A stretch of 64,000 nucleotides of DNA from Streptomyces sp. CB00455 (GCF_001905445.1 NZ_LIVQ01000002.1:186001-250000), one strand, 5' to 3'; shown: positions 20,683 to 30,600, numbered from the stretch's first letter. Translations and numbers: made by a program. The notes: generated by a model not told the origin, from the letters alone.

Positions 20683-23604
20683 TCAAGTAGGTGGGACGGG
20701 CGTCTCATTATGTGAGCCTCTGCGGGTGACCATCGAACCCCCGGGCGAACCACCGGCCAGGGCGGGTTGTACCGCCCCGCCCGGTACCGGGAACGTACCG
20801 CGCACGAGCGCGCGGCGCAGCCTGTATTCGTCGAGCGGGCCGGAGAAGGCCATCCCCTGGCCGTGGGTGCACCCCATGGCGCGCAGGGCCGTCACCTGTT
20901 CGGGGAGGTCCACGCCGTCTGCCACGGACTCCATGCCGAGGTCGTTTGCGATGCGCAACAAACCGGCGGTGATCTTGTGGAGGCGGCCGGACTCGACGAC
21001 GCCTTCGACCAGGCCGCGGTCCAGCTTCAGCACGTCCACGGGCAGGCGGCGCAGCGCGCTGATGGCCGCGTAACCGCTTCCGAAACCGTCCAGGGCGATT
21101 CCCACCCCGAGGCGGTGCAGGGCCGCCAGGCGCCGCTCCAGGTCGTCGAAGGGCACCCGGGGATCGGAGACGGCCAGCTCCAGGACGAGCGCCCCCGAAG
21201 GAAGCCCGTGCCGGTTCAGCAGCGACTCGACGGACTGCAGGGGGACGGCGCGGTCCAGGAGCCGCTGGGCGGTCATCCGGACGGCGACGGGCACGTCGTG
21301 CCCGGCCCGGTACCGGTCGGCGGCCTGCTGCACGGCCTCCTCCAGCAGCCAGCGCCCGAGCTCGGCGGTGCGCGGGGTGTCGGGTGCCGCCGGGGCGGCG
21401 GGACCGGCCGCGCCCTCGCTGTGTTCGGCCACGCGGAGGAACTCCGCTGGGGTGAAGAGGATCCCCTGGGCCGAACGCCAGCGGGCCTGCGCCGCCACGG
21501 CCGTGACCTCGCCGGTGGCCAGCGAGACGACGGGCTGGTGGAGGAGGGCGAACTGCCCCTCGTGCAGCGCGGTGCGCAGCCGCCCGGCCAGCTCGGCCTT
21601 GCGCACGACCTCGGCCTGCATCTGGGGGGCGTACATCTCGACGCGGTCCTTGCCCCCCGCCTTGGCCCGGTACATCGCGAGGTCCGCGTTGCGCATCAGG
21701 TCCGAAGGGGTGAGGCCGGGGTCTGCGAAGGCGACCCCGATGCTGGCGGCGACCCGGACCTCGCTGCCGGCGATCCGGTAGGGCTGGGAGAGGGTGGTGC
21801 GCAGCCGGTCGGCGATCTCGTGCACCTGGTACTCGCGGGCGCCGCGGTCGCGGCTGCCGTCGCCGAGGATCAGCGCGGCGAACTCGTCGCCGCCGAGGCG
21901 GGCCGCGGTGTCCCCGGCCCGGACCGACTCCTGGAGGCGGCGCGCGGCCTCGACGAGCAGCTCGTCGCCCGCCTGGTGGCCGATGGTGTCGTTGACCGCT
22001 TTGAAGCCGTCGAGGTCGATGAAGAGCACGGCGGTGCTGTGGTCGCCCGCGCGCCGGCCGGTCAGGGCCTGGCGGACGCGGCGGGTGAACAGGGCCCGGT
22101 TGGGCAGGTCGGTCAGCGCGTCGTGTTCGGCGCTGTGCTGGAGCTGGGCCTGGAGCCGGACCCGCTCGGTGACGTCCCGGCTGTTGAGGATGAGGCCGCC
22201 CTGGTGGCGGTTGACGGTGGACTCCACGTTGAGCCACTCGCCGCCGCCTGACCTGAAGCGGCATTCGATGCGGGTGGTGGGCTCCTCGGTCTGGGGTGCG
22301 GCGAGGAAGCGGCGGACCTCGTGGACCACCCGGCCGAGGTCGTCCGGGTGGATGAGGGCGGCGAGCTCGGTGCCGACGAGCTCCTCGGCCTCGCGGCCGT
22401 AGACCCCGGCGGCGGCGGGGCTGACGTAGTGCAGGGTCCCGGTGGGTGCGGCGATCATGATGACGTCGCTGGAGCCCTGGACCAGGGAGCGGAAGTGGTT
22501 CTCCTTCTGGGCCAGCTCCTGGGTCAGCGCGATGTTGTCGAGGAGCATGATGCCCTGGCGGATGACGAGGGCGAGCACCACGGTGCAGCCGGTGAAGACG
22601 ACCATCCGGTCGACCTTCCGGCCGTCGACGACGTTGTAGAGGATCCCGAGCGTGCACACGGCGGCCGCGAGGTACGGGGTCAGGGCGGGCAGTGAGCCGG
22701 TCAGGGGACGGCTGTGCGGCCGTTCCCCGCGCGGGGGCGCGACGGGCGCCGGCGGCTGCAGGCGCCCGGCGCCCCAGGGCGCGTAGGCGAGGAGCAGGGA
22801 GCCCGCGAACCAGCCGGCGTCGAGCAGCTGTCCGGACTGGTACTCCGCGCTCAGCAGCGGCGAGGTGAACAGCGCGTCGCTGAGCACGGTCAGGGCGAGC
22901 GCGGCGATGGCGGTGTTGACGGCGGAGCGGTTGGTCTCCGACCGCCGGAAGTGCAGGACCAGGACCATCGAGACCAGCGCGATGTCGAGCAGGGGGTAGG
23001 CGAGGGAGAGCGCGGCGCGCGGGACGCTGCCGGGGGCGCCGGACTGGGCGGTCCGTGCGGCGTGGGCCAGGGCCAGGCTCCAGGAGAGGGTGAGCAGGGA
23101 GCCGCCGATGAGCCAGGAGTCGAGCCCGAGGCAGACCCACCCGGCGCGGGTGACCGGGCGCTTGGCGAGGACGAGCAGGCCCACGATGGCGGGCGGGGCG
23201 AAGCAGAGGAAGGCGAAGTCGGCGAGCGAGGGTTTCGGCACGGCTTCGCCGAGGATCACCTCGTACCAGCCCCAGACCGCGTTGCCGCAGGCGCCCATGA
23301 GGGAGGAGAACGCGAACAGGAGCCAGGCCGGGCGTTCGCGGCTGTCGATCGAGCGGGCGTAGGAGTAGCAGGAGACCGCGGCGAGCAAACCGGCGGCGCT
23401 CAGTCCGAAGTCGCCCATGATCTCGGCTACTTCCTCGGACCCCCAGTTGAGGGCGGCGCCGACTGCGTACCCGCCGCTGACCACCGCGAGGAGCACCTGC
23501 ATGGCCAGGGCCTTGCCGCCGCCCGAGAGGGACGGGCGGTTCAGGAGCGCCGCCCCCGGCGCGCTCACCGGTCCCCCTCGTCGGCTGGTTCCGGCGCACC
23601 CCAT
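20683..23604 (-). CDS. Membrane PAS-GGDEF-EAL protein; likely diguanylate cyclase with degenerate EAL
   Basis: About 973 residues. The N-terminal 330 residues form 8-10 membrane helices, followed by a PAS sensor (about 370-490), a GGDEF domain with intact ARLGGDEF, and an EAL-type domain. The inhibitory site RxxD is present exactly five residues before GGDEF ([14 protein letters not shown]). The EAL domain has lost its catalytic residues: EAL is AQA, the DDFG loop is DGFG, AEGVE is ADGVD, and the conserved Asn of the NVS motif is Arg. So c-di-GMP synthesis, not breakdown, is predicted. The ATG at 23604 has GGAGGCG upstream; a GTG at 23568 is an alternative. It corresponds in position to a conserved Streptomyces c-di-GMP gene next to ilvB. 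Confidence 0.88.
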   Translation of the reverse strand: MGCAGTSRRGGPVSAPGAALLNRPSLSGGGKALAMQVLLAVVSGGYAVGAALNWGSEEVAEIMGDFGLSAAGLLAAVSCYSYARSIDSRERPAWLLFAFSSLMGACGNAVWGWYEVILGEAVPKPSLADFAFLCFAPPAIVGLLVLAKRPVTRAGWVCLGLDSWLIGGSLLTLSWSLALAHAARTAQSGAPGSVPRAALSLAYPLLDIALVSMVLVLHFRRSETNRSAVNTAIAALALTVLSDALFTSPLLSAEYQSGQLLDAGWFAGSLLLAYAPWGAGRLQPPAPVAPPRGERPHSRPLTGSLPALTPYLAAAVCTLGILYNVVDGRKVDRMVVFTGCTVVLALVIRQGIMLLDNIALTQELAQKENHFRSLVQGSSDVIMIAAPTGTLHYVSPAAAGVYGREAEELVGTELAALIHPDDLGRVVHEVRRFLAAPQTEEPTTRIECRFRSGGGEWLNVESTVNRHQGGLILNSRDVTERVRLQAQLQHSAEHDALTDLPNRALFTRRVRQALTGRRAGDHSTAVLFIDLDGFKAVNDTIGHQAGDELLVEAARRLQESVRAGDTAARLGGDEFAALILGDGSRDRGAREYQVHEIADRLRTTLSQPYRIAGSEVRVAASIGVAFADPGLTPSDLMRNADLAMYRAKAGGKDRVEMYAPQMQAEVVRKAELAGRLRTALHEGQFALLHQPVVSLATGEVTAVAAQARWRSAQGILFTPAEFLRVAEHSEGAAGPAAPAAPDTPRTAELGRWLLEEAVQQAADRYRAGHDVPVAVRMTAQRLLDRAVPLQSVESLLNRHGLPSGALVLELAVSDPRVPFDDLERRLAALHRLGVGIALDGFGSGYAAISALRRLPVDVLKLDRGLVEGVVESGRLHKITAGLLRIANDLGMESVADGVDLPEQVTALRAMGCTHGQGMAFSGPLDEYRLRRALVRGTFPVPGGAVQPALAGGSPGGSMVTRRGSHNETPVPPT

Positions 23605-23842
23605 CGTCGTCGCCTCCGGCGGCTCTGCCGCGTCGGATCCTTTGTCCATTGGCCGTGCATCGCCCGTCGCCCCCAAAGTGTCCGATCACTCCCCGCGCCA
23701 GACGTTCGTGGCGCAGCCCCTTGGTCCGGACGATACACCACTTTCGTCACTCAGGGACATACTTTCTCTACGCTCCGTTACCACCAAGGGAGTTGCGCCC
23801 ACAGAACGCATCCGAACGACTGCGGAGCGTACACATTACGGG
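23605..23842 (-). promoter_or_regulatory. Upstream region of the GGDEF-EAL gene
   Basis: 238 bases between two minus-strand genes and less GC-rich than its surroundings. On the minus strand, GAGAAAGT and GACGAAAGT repeat about 20 bases apart, and two AGTGA sequences (23686-23690 and 23747-23751) resemble half-sites of the developmental repressor BldD. No complete palindrome or clear -35/-10 pair was found. Confidence 0.3.
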
Positions 23843-24796
23843 TCACTCGGCGCCGGTGATCAGTACCGTGTGTTCCACCGGGTCCCCGGCGGCGAACCGG
23901 GTGAGCTGGCGGGCCAGCATCCGCTTGGCCCGCGGCTCGAACGCGGTGCTGCTGCCCCCGACATGAGGGGTGATCAGGACGTTGGGGGCGCGCCAGAGCG
24001 GGTGTCCGGCGGGCAGCGGCTCCGGGTCGGTGACGTCGAGCGCGGCGCGCAGCCGGCCCGACTCCACTTCCGCCAGCAGGGACCCGGTGTCGACGACGGG
24101 GCCGCGGGCGACGTTCACCAGCAGGGCGCCGTCCTTCATCCGGGCCAGGAACCCGGCACCGGCCAGCCCTCGGGTGGCGTCGGTCAGGGGGGTCGTGAGG
24201 ATCACCACGTCCGCCTGCGGGAGGAGTTCGGGCAGATCGGCCAGGGCGTGGACGGGCCCCCGTGCGGTGGCGCGCGCCGAGCGCGCGACGCGGGTGACGC
24301 GCGCGCACTCGAAGGGCGCGAGCCGGTCCTCGACGGCCGCGCCGATGGACCCGTAGCCGATGATCAGTACGGACTTGTCGGCCAGCGCCTCGTAGACGCC
24401 GAAACGCCACTCCTCGCGGTCCTGGCCGCGGACCATGCCGGGGATGCCGCGCAGGGAGGCGAGGGTCAGGGTGAGGGCGAGTTCGGCGGTGCTCGCCGTG
24501 TGGACCCCGGCCGCGTTGCACAGCCGCACGCCCGGCCGCAGCGCGCCCACGCCGCCGAGGATGTGGTCCATGCCCGCGGTGAGGGTCTGGACGACCCGGA
24601 GGGCGGGCATGGCCGCCAGCGGGCGCACGGCGACCTCCGGGGGCTTCATGTACGGGGTGACGTAGAAGACGCAGTCGGCCGGATCGGCCGGGAAGGTCTC
24701 CTCTCCGTCCCAGCGGCGGTACCGGAAGGAGTCGGGGAGGCCCTCGACCTCGTCGGCGGGGTAGGGGAGCCAGACGTCCCCGGTCTGTGCAGTCAT
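23843..24796 (-). CDS. D-isomer-specific 2-hydroxyacid dehydrogenase
   Basis: 317 residues of the formate/glycerate dehydrogenase superfamily. The NAD(P)-binding motif is IGYGSIGAAVEDRL (about residue 140), the substrate Arg is in VNVARGPVVD, the catalytic Glu is in VTDPEPLPAGHPLW and the His in ITPHVGGSS. The set is complete, so it should be active, probably on a 2-keto acid such as glyoxylate or hydroxypyruvate. The ATG at 24796 has no Shine-Dalgarno sequence, but TTGATC and TAGCCT (18 apart) end just upstream, consistent with a leaderless mRNA. It is divergent from an aldo/keto reductase. Confidence 0.88.
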   Translation of the reverse strand: MTAQTGDVWLPYPADEVEGLPDSFRYRRWDGEETFPADPADCVFYVTPYMKPPEVAVRPLAAMPALRVVQTLTAGMDHILGGVGALRPGVRLCNAAGVHTASTAELALTLTLASLRGIPGMVRGQDREEWRFGVYEALADKSVLIIGYGSIGAAVEDRLAPFECARVTRVARSARATARGPVHALADLPELLPQADVVILTTPLTDATRGLAGAGFLARMKDGALLVNVARGPVVDTGSLLAEVESGRLRAALDVTDPEPLPAGHPLWRAPNVLITPHVGGSSTAFEPRAKRMLARQLTRFAAGDPVEHTVLITGAE

Positions 24797-24869
24797 GATC
24801 ACGAGGCTATGCCAAGGCATCCGGATCAAGCCGTTAGTTTGATTGCCGGAACGGGAGGGGGACGCACGG

Positions 24870-25877
24870 GTGGAGCGCAGGTCGATCGGGGCGGGAGCGC
24901 TGACGGTGGGCGCCATCGGGCTCGGGTGCATGCCGATGACCTGGGCGTACGCGCCCTCGCGGCGGGACGGAGCGCAGTCGCTGGCCTCCGTGCACACGGC
25001 GCTGGACCTCGGTTCGAACCTGCTGGACACCGCCGACGTGTACGGGCCTTACACGAACGAGTTGCTGCTGGGGCGGGTGCTGCGCGAACGGCGGTCCGAA
25101 GCGTTCGTTTCGGCCAAGGTGGGGCTGCGGGTGGGCGACCAGCACGTGGTGGCGGACGGGCGGCCCGGCTACCTGCGCAGGGCGTGCGACGCGTCACTGC
25201 GGCGGTTGCGGACCGATGTGATCGACCTCTACCAGCTGCACCGGGTGGATCCGGACGTGCCGGTGGAGGAGACGTGGGGGGCGATGGCGGAGCTGGTGGG
25301 CGCGGGCAAGGTGCGCTCGCTCGGCTTCTGCGCGCTGGGGGCGGGGGCCGGGCCGGGGGCCGGGCGGCGCGGGGACCGGGCGTACCGGACGACCCTGCGG
25401 CACCTGGACCGCATGCAGCAGGTCTTTCCGGTGAGCGCGGTGCAGGCGGAGCTGTCGGTGTGGTCTCCGGAGGCGGCGTGGCAGCTCCTGCCCTGGTGCG
25501 CGGCGCGCGGGGTGGGCCTGCTGGCGGCGATGCCGCTGGGCAGCGGCTTCCTGACCGGAACGCTCACGCCGGGCGAGGGTTTCGAGTCACAGGACGTCCG
25601 GGCCCGGCACCCGCGGTTCACGGCGCACGCGATGGCCTCGAACCAGACCCTGGTGGCGGGGCTGCGCCGGGTCGCCGGGCGGCACGGGCCCGGGGTCACG
25701 GTCGCGCAGGTGGCGCTGGCGTGGGTGCTGGCGCAGGGACCGCAGGTGGTTCCGGTGCCGGGGGCCGACCGGGCGCTGTGGGCGGCGGAGAACGCGCGGG
25801 CCGCGGAGGTGCGGCTGACGGCGGGCGACCTGGACGAGATCGCGGGCCTGCCCGGCGTGGTGGGAGCCTGGGACTGA
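24870..25877 (+). CDS. Aldo/keto reductase
   Basis: 335 residues from a GTG with GGGAGGGGG 8 bases upstream. This NADPH-dependent TIM-barrel oxidoreductase has the catalytic tetrad D-Y-K-H visible as LLDTADVYGPYTNE, FVSAKVG and DLYQLHRVDP. The late motif VPVPGADRALWAAENARA is the cofactor-phosphate site in slightly altered form. A loop near residues 155-170 carries an unusual Gly/Ala-rich insertion (ALGAGAGPGAGRRGDR), probably a surface loop. The substrate is unknown. Confidence 0.88.
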   Translation: MERRSIGAGALTVGAIGLGCMPMTWAYAPSRRDGAQSLASVHTALDLGSNLLDTADVYGPYTNELLLGRVLRERRSEAFVSAKVGLRVGDQHVVADGRPGYLRRACDASLRRLRTDVIDLYQLHRVDPDVPVEETWGAMAELVGAGKVRSLGFCALGAGAGPGAGRRGDRAYRTTLRHLDRMQQVFPVSAVQAELSVWSPEAAWQLLPWCAARGVGLLAAMPLGSGFLTGTLTPGEGFESQDVRARHPRFTAHAMASNQTLVAGLRRVAGRHGPGVTVAQVALAWVLAQGPQVVPVPGADRALWAAENARAAEVRLTAGDLDEIAGLPGVVGAWD

Positions 25878-25893
25878 CACGGCCGGAGCGGGC

Positions 25894-25995
25894 GGTGGCG
25901 CGCGGGTGGCGCCCGGCGGGCGGTGCCGAGCGGGCGGCGCCCGGCGGGTGGTGCCGAGCGGGCGGCGCCCGGCGGGTGGTGCCGAGCGGGTGGCG
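25894..25995. repeat. 28-bp tandem repeat array
   Basis: About 3.6 units of a 28-base GC-rich sequence. Two identical units lie at 25922-25949 and 25950-25977, a degenerate unit precedes at 25894-25921 and a partial unit follows. The array sits in the 308-base gap after the aldo/keto reductase. The rest of the gap (25996-26185) shows nothing I can name beyond the ribosome-binding site of the next gene. Confidence 0.8.
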
Positions 25996-26185
25996 ACGGC
26001 CGTGCCCGGGTGCGGGACGCCGGCCGGTGCCGGGCCGGTCGGTCGTACGGTCTCGGGACGGTTTGGCCGGGCCGGGCCGGCCAAACCCACTCGATCGGGT
26101 GTACGACCGGCGGAACTTCGGTCACCTCCGCGGCTGTTGGGACAGGTGGAAGGGCAGGATCGCGGGAGCGGAAGGGAGCAGGGCG

Positions 26186-27466
26186 ATGCGGTACGGGAGT
26201 TCTCCGGACGGGCGTCTGCGGGCAGGGCGAGCAGAGCGGGCAGAGCAGACGGGGCAGGCGGGGTACGGATTCCCGGCCGGGCGGCGCCGGGGCGTGCTGG
26301 CGGCGGTCGCGCTGGCCGGGTGCGGCGCCCTGTTGGCGGCGGCGTGCTCACCGGCGGGCGCTCCGGGCGCCGGGCCGGGGGGATCACCACCGGGCGCGGC
26401 CGTGTCCGGTTCGGTACCACCGGGCCCGTCGGGGAGCGCGTCCGCCTCGCCGCGGGCGGCCGGCCCGCCGGCCAAGGGCGCGGTGACGGTGACCGGCGAG
26501 GTGGCCAGGGGACTGGAGTCGCCGTGGGGCGTGGGTCCGCTGCCCGGCGGGGACCTGCTGGTCGCCTCCCGGAACAAGGGGACGATCAGCAGGGTCGCGG
26601 CGGGCTCGGGCGCGGTGACGGAGATCGGCGAGGTGCCCGGGGTGTCGCCGGGCGGGGAGGGCGGGCTGCTGGGCCTCGCGCTGTCGCCGTCCTTCGCCTC
26701 GGACCGGCTGGTGTACGCGTACTTCACCACGGAGTCGGACAACCGCATCGCGCGGATGCGCTATGACGAGCAGCGGCCCGCCGGGCAGCAGCTGGGCGCG
26801 CCGGACACGGTGTTCCGGGGCATTCCCAAGGGCCTCGTGCACAACGGCGGCCGGATCGCCTTCGGCCCGGACAAGATGCTGTACGCGGGGACGGGTGAGA
26901 CCGGTGACACGGCGCTGGCGCAGGACCGCGCGTCGCTGGGCGGCAAGATCCTGCGGATGACCCCGGACGGGGATCCCGTGCACGGCAATCCGGAGCCGGA
27001 TTCGGTCGTGTACTCCTACGGGCACCGCAATGTGCAGGGCCTGGCGTGGGATGCGGACAAGCGGCTGTGGGCGGCCGAGTTCGGACAGAACACCTGGGAC
27101 GAGCTGAATCTGATCGAGCCCGGCGCGAACTACGGGTGGCCCGAGGCCGAGGGGAAGGCCGGCAGACCGGGCATGCGCGATCCGGTGGCCGTCTGGAGAC
27201 CCGACGAAGCCTCGCCCAGCGGGATCGCCTGGGCGCAGGGGTCCGTGTGGATGGCCGGGCTCAAGGGCGAGCGGCTGTGGCGGATACCGCTGGCAGGCGC
27301 GGAGCCGGTGGCGCCGCCGGAGCCCTTCCTGGAGGGGCAGTACGGCCGGCTGCGCTCGGTGGTGGCCCTCGGCGGGGACAGGCTGCTGCTGGTCACGAGC
27401 GAGACGGACGGGCGCGGGTCGCCGCAGGCGGGCGACGACAGGATCCTGACGCTGACGGTGCGGTGA
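26186..27466 (+). CDS. PQQ-dependent sugar dehydrogenase-type lipoprotein
   Basis: 426 residues, ATG with GGGAG 8 bases upstream. Residues 33-54 form a lipoprotein signal (RRR then a hydrophobic run, with LAGC at 43-46 and a second candidate cysteine at 54). A Pro/Ser/Gly-rich linker follows to about residue 100. The rest is a six-bladed propeller of the glucose/sorbosone dehydrogenase family (SPWGVGPLPGGDLLVASRN, GGEGGLLGLALSPSFASD, SYGHRNVQGLAWD, EFGQNTWDELNLIEPGANYG). The protein should be anchored outside the membrane and may oxidise aldose sugars if PQQ is present. Many family members in Streptomyces are uncharacterised, so activity is inferred. Confidence 0.85.
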   Translation: MRYGSSPDGRLRAGRAERAEQTGQAGYGFPAGRRRGVLAAVALAGCGALLAAACSPAGAPGAGPGGSPPGAAVSGSVPPGPSGSASASPRAAGPPAKGAVTVTGEVARGLESPWGVGPLPGGDLLVASRNKGTISRVAAGSGAVTEIGEVPGVSPGGEGGLLGLALSPSFASDRLVYAYFTTESDNRIARMRYDEQRPAGQQLGAPDTVFRGIPKGLVHNGGRIAFGPDKMLYAGTGETGDTALAQDRASLGGKILRMTPDGDPVHGNPEPDSVVYSYGHRNVQGLAWDADKRLWAAEFGQNTWDELNLIEPGANYGWPEAEGKAGRPGMRDPVAVWRPDEASPSGIAWAQGSVWMAGLKGERLWRIPLAGAEPVAPPEPFLEGQYGRLRSVVALGGDRLLLVTSETDGRGSPQAGDDRILTLTVR

Positions 27467-27508
27467 CCGGCACGGCCCCCCGGGGGACGGCAAGGAGTGG
27501 TGGGCGCG

Positions 27509-27688
27509 GTGTCCAACAAGATCGAGGAACTGTTCGTCCCGGGACGCAGGAACACGGAGGAGGAGAGGAAGCGCCTGGAGCTGTCCCGGGTCGACGTCGA
27601 TGACGGCGACCCGGGGCGGGGGCCGATGGACCTCGAATCCGGCCGGGTGGTCATACGCCTCGACGAGCGGACGCCGGCGGAGGGCTGA
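27509..27688 (+). CDS. Small DUF6191-like protein
   Basis: 59 residues, beginning VSNKIEELFVPGRRNTEEER and ending VVIRLDERTPAEG. It resembles the short actinobacterial DUF6191 family (a conserved EELF-PGR-HT--E pattern followed by D-DPGRGP-DL-SG-VVIR). The GTG at 27509 lies 11 bases after AAGGAG. Upstream in-frame GTGs are too close to that site. It is charged, with no membrane segment and no known function. Its 3' end overlaps the convergent LuxR-type gene by 38 bases. Confidence 0.7.
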   Translation: MSNKIEELFVPGRRNTEEERKRLELSRVDVDDGDPGRGPMDLESGRVVIRLDERTPAEG

Positions 27689-30600
27689 GCGGTCCGGACG
27701 GGGCGAAGAGCCTCAGCCGGTGGGCTAGGGCGGCCGCCTCGCCGCGGCCCGTGACACCCAGCTTGGCCAGGATGTTCGAGACGTGCACACTCGCCGTCTT
27801 CGGGGAGATGAAGAGTTCCTCGGCGATCTTGCGGTTGGTGCTGCCGGCCGCCACCAGGCGCAGTACGTCGCGTTCGCGGCTGGTCAGGCCGAGCGCCTCG
27901 ACCGGGTCGGCCGGGGGTACGGGCGGGGCCGGGTGGGTGTCGGCGGGGGTCAGCGGGATCCGGGCGCGCTGCGCGAGCAGGGCCAGGTCCTCCCGAAGCC
28001 GGCGCGAGCCGAGCCGGTCGGCGGTGGCGTGGGCGTCGCGGAGCAGGGCGGTCGCCGGCTCCCGGTCGCCGCCGGCGGCCAGCAGCGCCTCGGCGAGCCG
28101 GTGGCGGGCCCGGGCCAGGAGGTACGGGCGCTCCAGCGGGCCGATGGCCGCTTCCACGGCGGTCCAGTCGGCGACGGTGTCCCGGGCCTCGGCCCGCAGC
28201 AGCTCGGCCCGCAGGTACTCGGCGTGGGCCGCCCAGAGGGGCACCGGAACGGCGAGCTGACGGGCGGCGGCGCGCAGCGCCTCCAGGGCTTCCTCCCGGC
28301 CCGCTTCGGCGGCGGGCAGGCCCCGGGCGTCGGCCTCGGCGGTGGCGGCGGCGAGGAGGAGCGGCCAAGCGTAGCGGTGCTGCCCGAGCGGGAATCCGTA
28401 GGCGATGGCGGCGCCGACCTCGGCGCGGACGTCGGCGATGCGGCCCTCGCCCGCGGCGACCCCGACGGCGAGGCGGTAGAGCGGTATCCGGTGCTGGGGC
28501 TGGGTGTCGTGTGTGCCGAAGTGGGCGTGTGCGGCGGCGAGTTGATGGGCCGCCTCGGTCTGCTCGCCGCGGGCCAGGGCGAGGTAGGCCAGCCGCGCTG
28601 AGGCGGAGCCCCGCGGGGCGGCGCTCTGGCCGACGAGCAGGGTGCGGCGGGCGGCCTGGGCGGCCTCGTCCCAGCGGCCGAGGTTGTAGAGGCTCTCCGC
28701 CATGTTGCCGCGCACCCAGGCCTCGGTGTCCAAAAGGCGCGATCTGCCGACGAGTTCGAGGCCCTCTTCGGCCAGTTCGACCGCTTCCCGGGACCGTCCC
28801 ACGGCTTCCAGCTGGGAGGTGAGGTTGATGTGCGCGCGGCCCGCGAGCATGGTGAGGCCGAGTTCGGTGGCACGGTCCTTGACCGCGCGCAGCTCGGCGA
28901 ACCCGGCTTCGTCGGCGCCGGAGTCGGTGAGCAGGCAGCCGACGGTGATCCGGGCGTTGAGTTCGATCTCCTCGGCGCCGACCATCCGCGCGTAGGCGAC
29001 GGCGCGTTCGGCGGCGACGAGGTTGCCGGGGCCGGGGTCGTGGAGCATGCCCCAGCCCGCGGCCCGCACGAGTACCTCGGCGTGGACGTGGGACGGAGGC
29101 TGCCCGCGGACCAGTTCCTGCGCCTTGGCGATCTCCTCCCAGCCGTCGCTGCGGCCGAGGCCGGCGACCAGCCGGGAGCGTTCGGTCCAGAACCACGCGG
29201 CCCGCAGCGGGTCGGAGTCCTCCTGGAGCAGGCGCAGCGCCGTCTTGGTGATCTTCAGGGCGCGTTCGCGCTCCCCGCCGTAGCGGGCGGCGACGGTGGC
29301 CTCGGCCAGCAGGTCGAGCCGCCGGAGCGGGGTGGTGGCCGGGTCGCAGCCGCAGGGCGGGTACACGTCGGTGTAGTCCGCCGGGCGCAGTGACTCACGG
29401 ACCTCCGCGGGAGCACTTTCCCACAGGTCCATGGCCCTCTCCAGCAGGCGCAGTTGCTCGGAGTAGGCGTGCCGGCGGCGGGCGGCCACGGAGGCGGCCA
29501 GGACCGCGGGCAGCGCCCGGGCGGGGTCGTTCGCGTGGTACCAGTGGCTGGCCAGGCGGATGACCCGTTCCTCGGCGCGGATGAGGGACCCGTCGGACTC
29601 CAGCGCCTCGGCGTAGCGGCGGTTGACGCGGGAGCGCTCGCCGGGCAGCAGGTCGTCGCTCACGGCCTCGCGGACCAGCGAGTGGCGGAAGCGGTAGCCG
29701 TCGCCGTCGCTGGTCGCGAGGAGGATGTTGGCGCCGACCGCGGCCCGCAGGGCCTCGATGAGCTCGTCCTCGGTGAGTGCGGCGACGGCACGCAGCAGCG
29801 GGTACTCGACGGTGGAGCCGCCTTCGGCGACGAGGCGCACCACGCGCTGGGCCTGGTCCGGGAGGACTTCGACGCGGACGAGGAGGAGGTCGCGCAGGGA
29901 TTCGGTGAGCCCGGTGCGGCAGCCGCTGGCCCGTGAGGCGACGAGTTCCTCGACGAAGAAGGCGTTGCCGTCGGAGCGGTCGAAGACGGAGTCCACGAAG
30001 TCCTCGGCGGGCTGCGAGGCGAGGATGCCGGCGAGCTGGCGGCGCACCTCGGCCCGGTTGAAGCGGGGCAGTTCGATGCGCTGGACGGTGCGCAGCCGCT
30101 CCAGTTCGGCGAGGAGCGGGCGCAGCGGGTGGCGGCGGTGGACGTCGTCGGCGCGGTAGGTGGCGACGATGACGAGCCGGCCGCTGTCCAGGGTCCGGAA
30201 GAGGTAGGAGAGCAGGTGCCGGGTGGAGGTGTCCGCCCAGTGCAGGTCCTCCAGGACGAGGACGACGGTGTGTTCGGCGGCGAGCCGCTCCAGCATCCGG
30301 GCGGTGAGTTCGAAGAGCCGGGCGGTGCTCTCCTCGTCGTGCGGGCCGCGCGGGGTCTCGCCCAGTTCGGGCAGGATGCGGGCGAGTTCGTCCTCCTGGC
30401 CGGCGGCCGCGGCGGCGAGTTCCCCGGGGAGCCGGCGGAGCAGGAAGCGCAGCGCCGTCGAGAACGGGGCGAAGGGAAGGCCCTCCGCCCCGATCTCCAC
30501 ACAGCCGCCGACGGCGACCACGGCGCCCCGCCGGGCCGCCTCGCAGAGGAACTCCTCGGTGAGGCGGGTCTTGCCGACCCCTGCCTCTCCCCCGATGAGC

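Noticed and set aside
20708..23689. 993-codon frame overlapping the GGDEF-EAL gene on the same strand
   Set aside because: Arg/Pro-rich with no domains; the other frame contains membrane helices, GGDEF and EAL-type motifs.
23686..23751. BldD operator upstream of the GGDEF-EAL gene
   Set aside because: Only isolated AGTGA half-sites 61 bases apart; no palindromic pair that meets the known pattern.
25894..25995. CRISPR array
   Set aside because: Units are contiguous with no unique spacers and no cas genes nearby.
23417..26185. Long open extension in front of the PQQ-type sugar dehydrogenase
   Set aside because: Crosses two other genes and a repeat array; the real start at 26186 has a ribosome-binding site and a lipoprotein signal.
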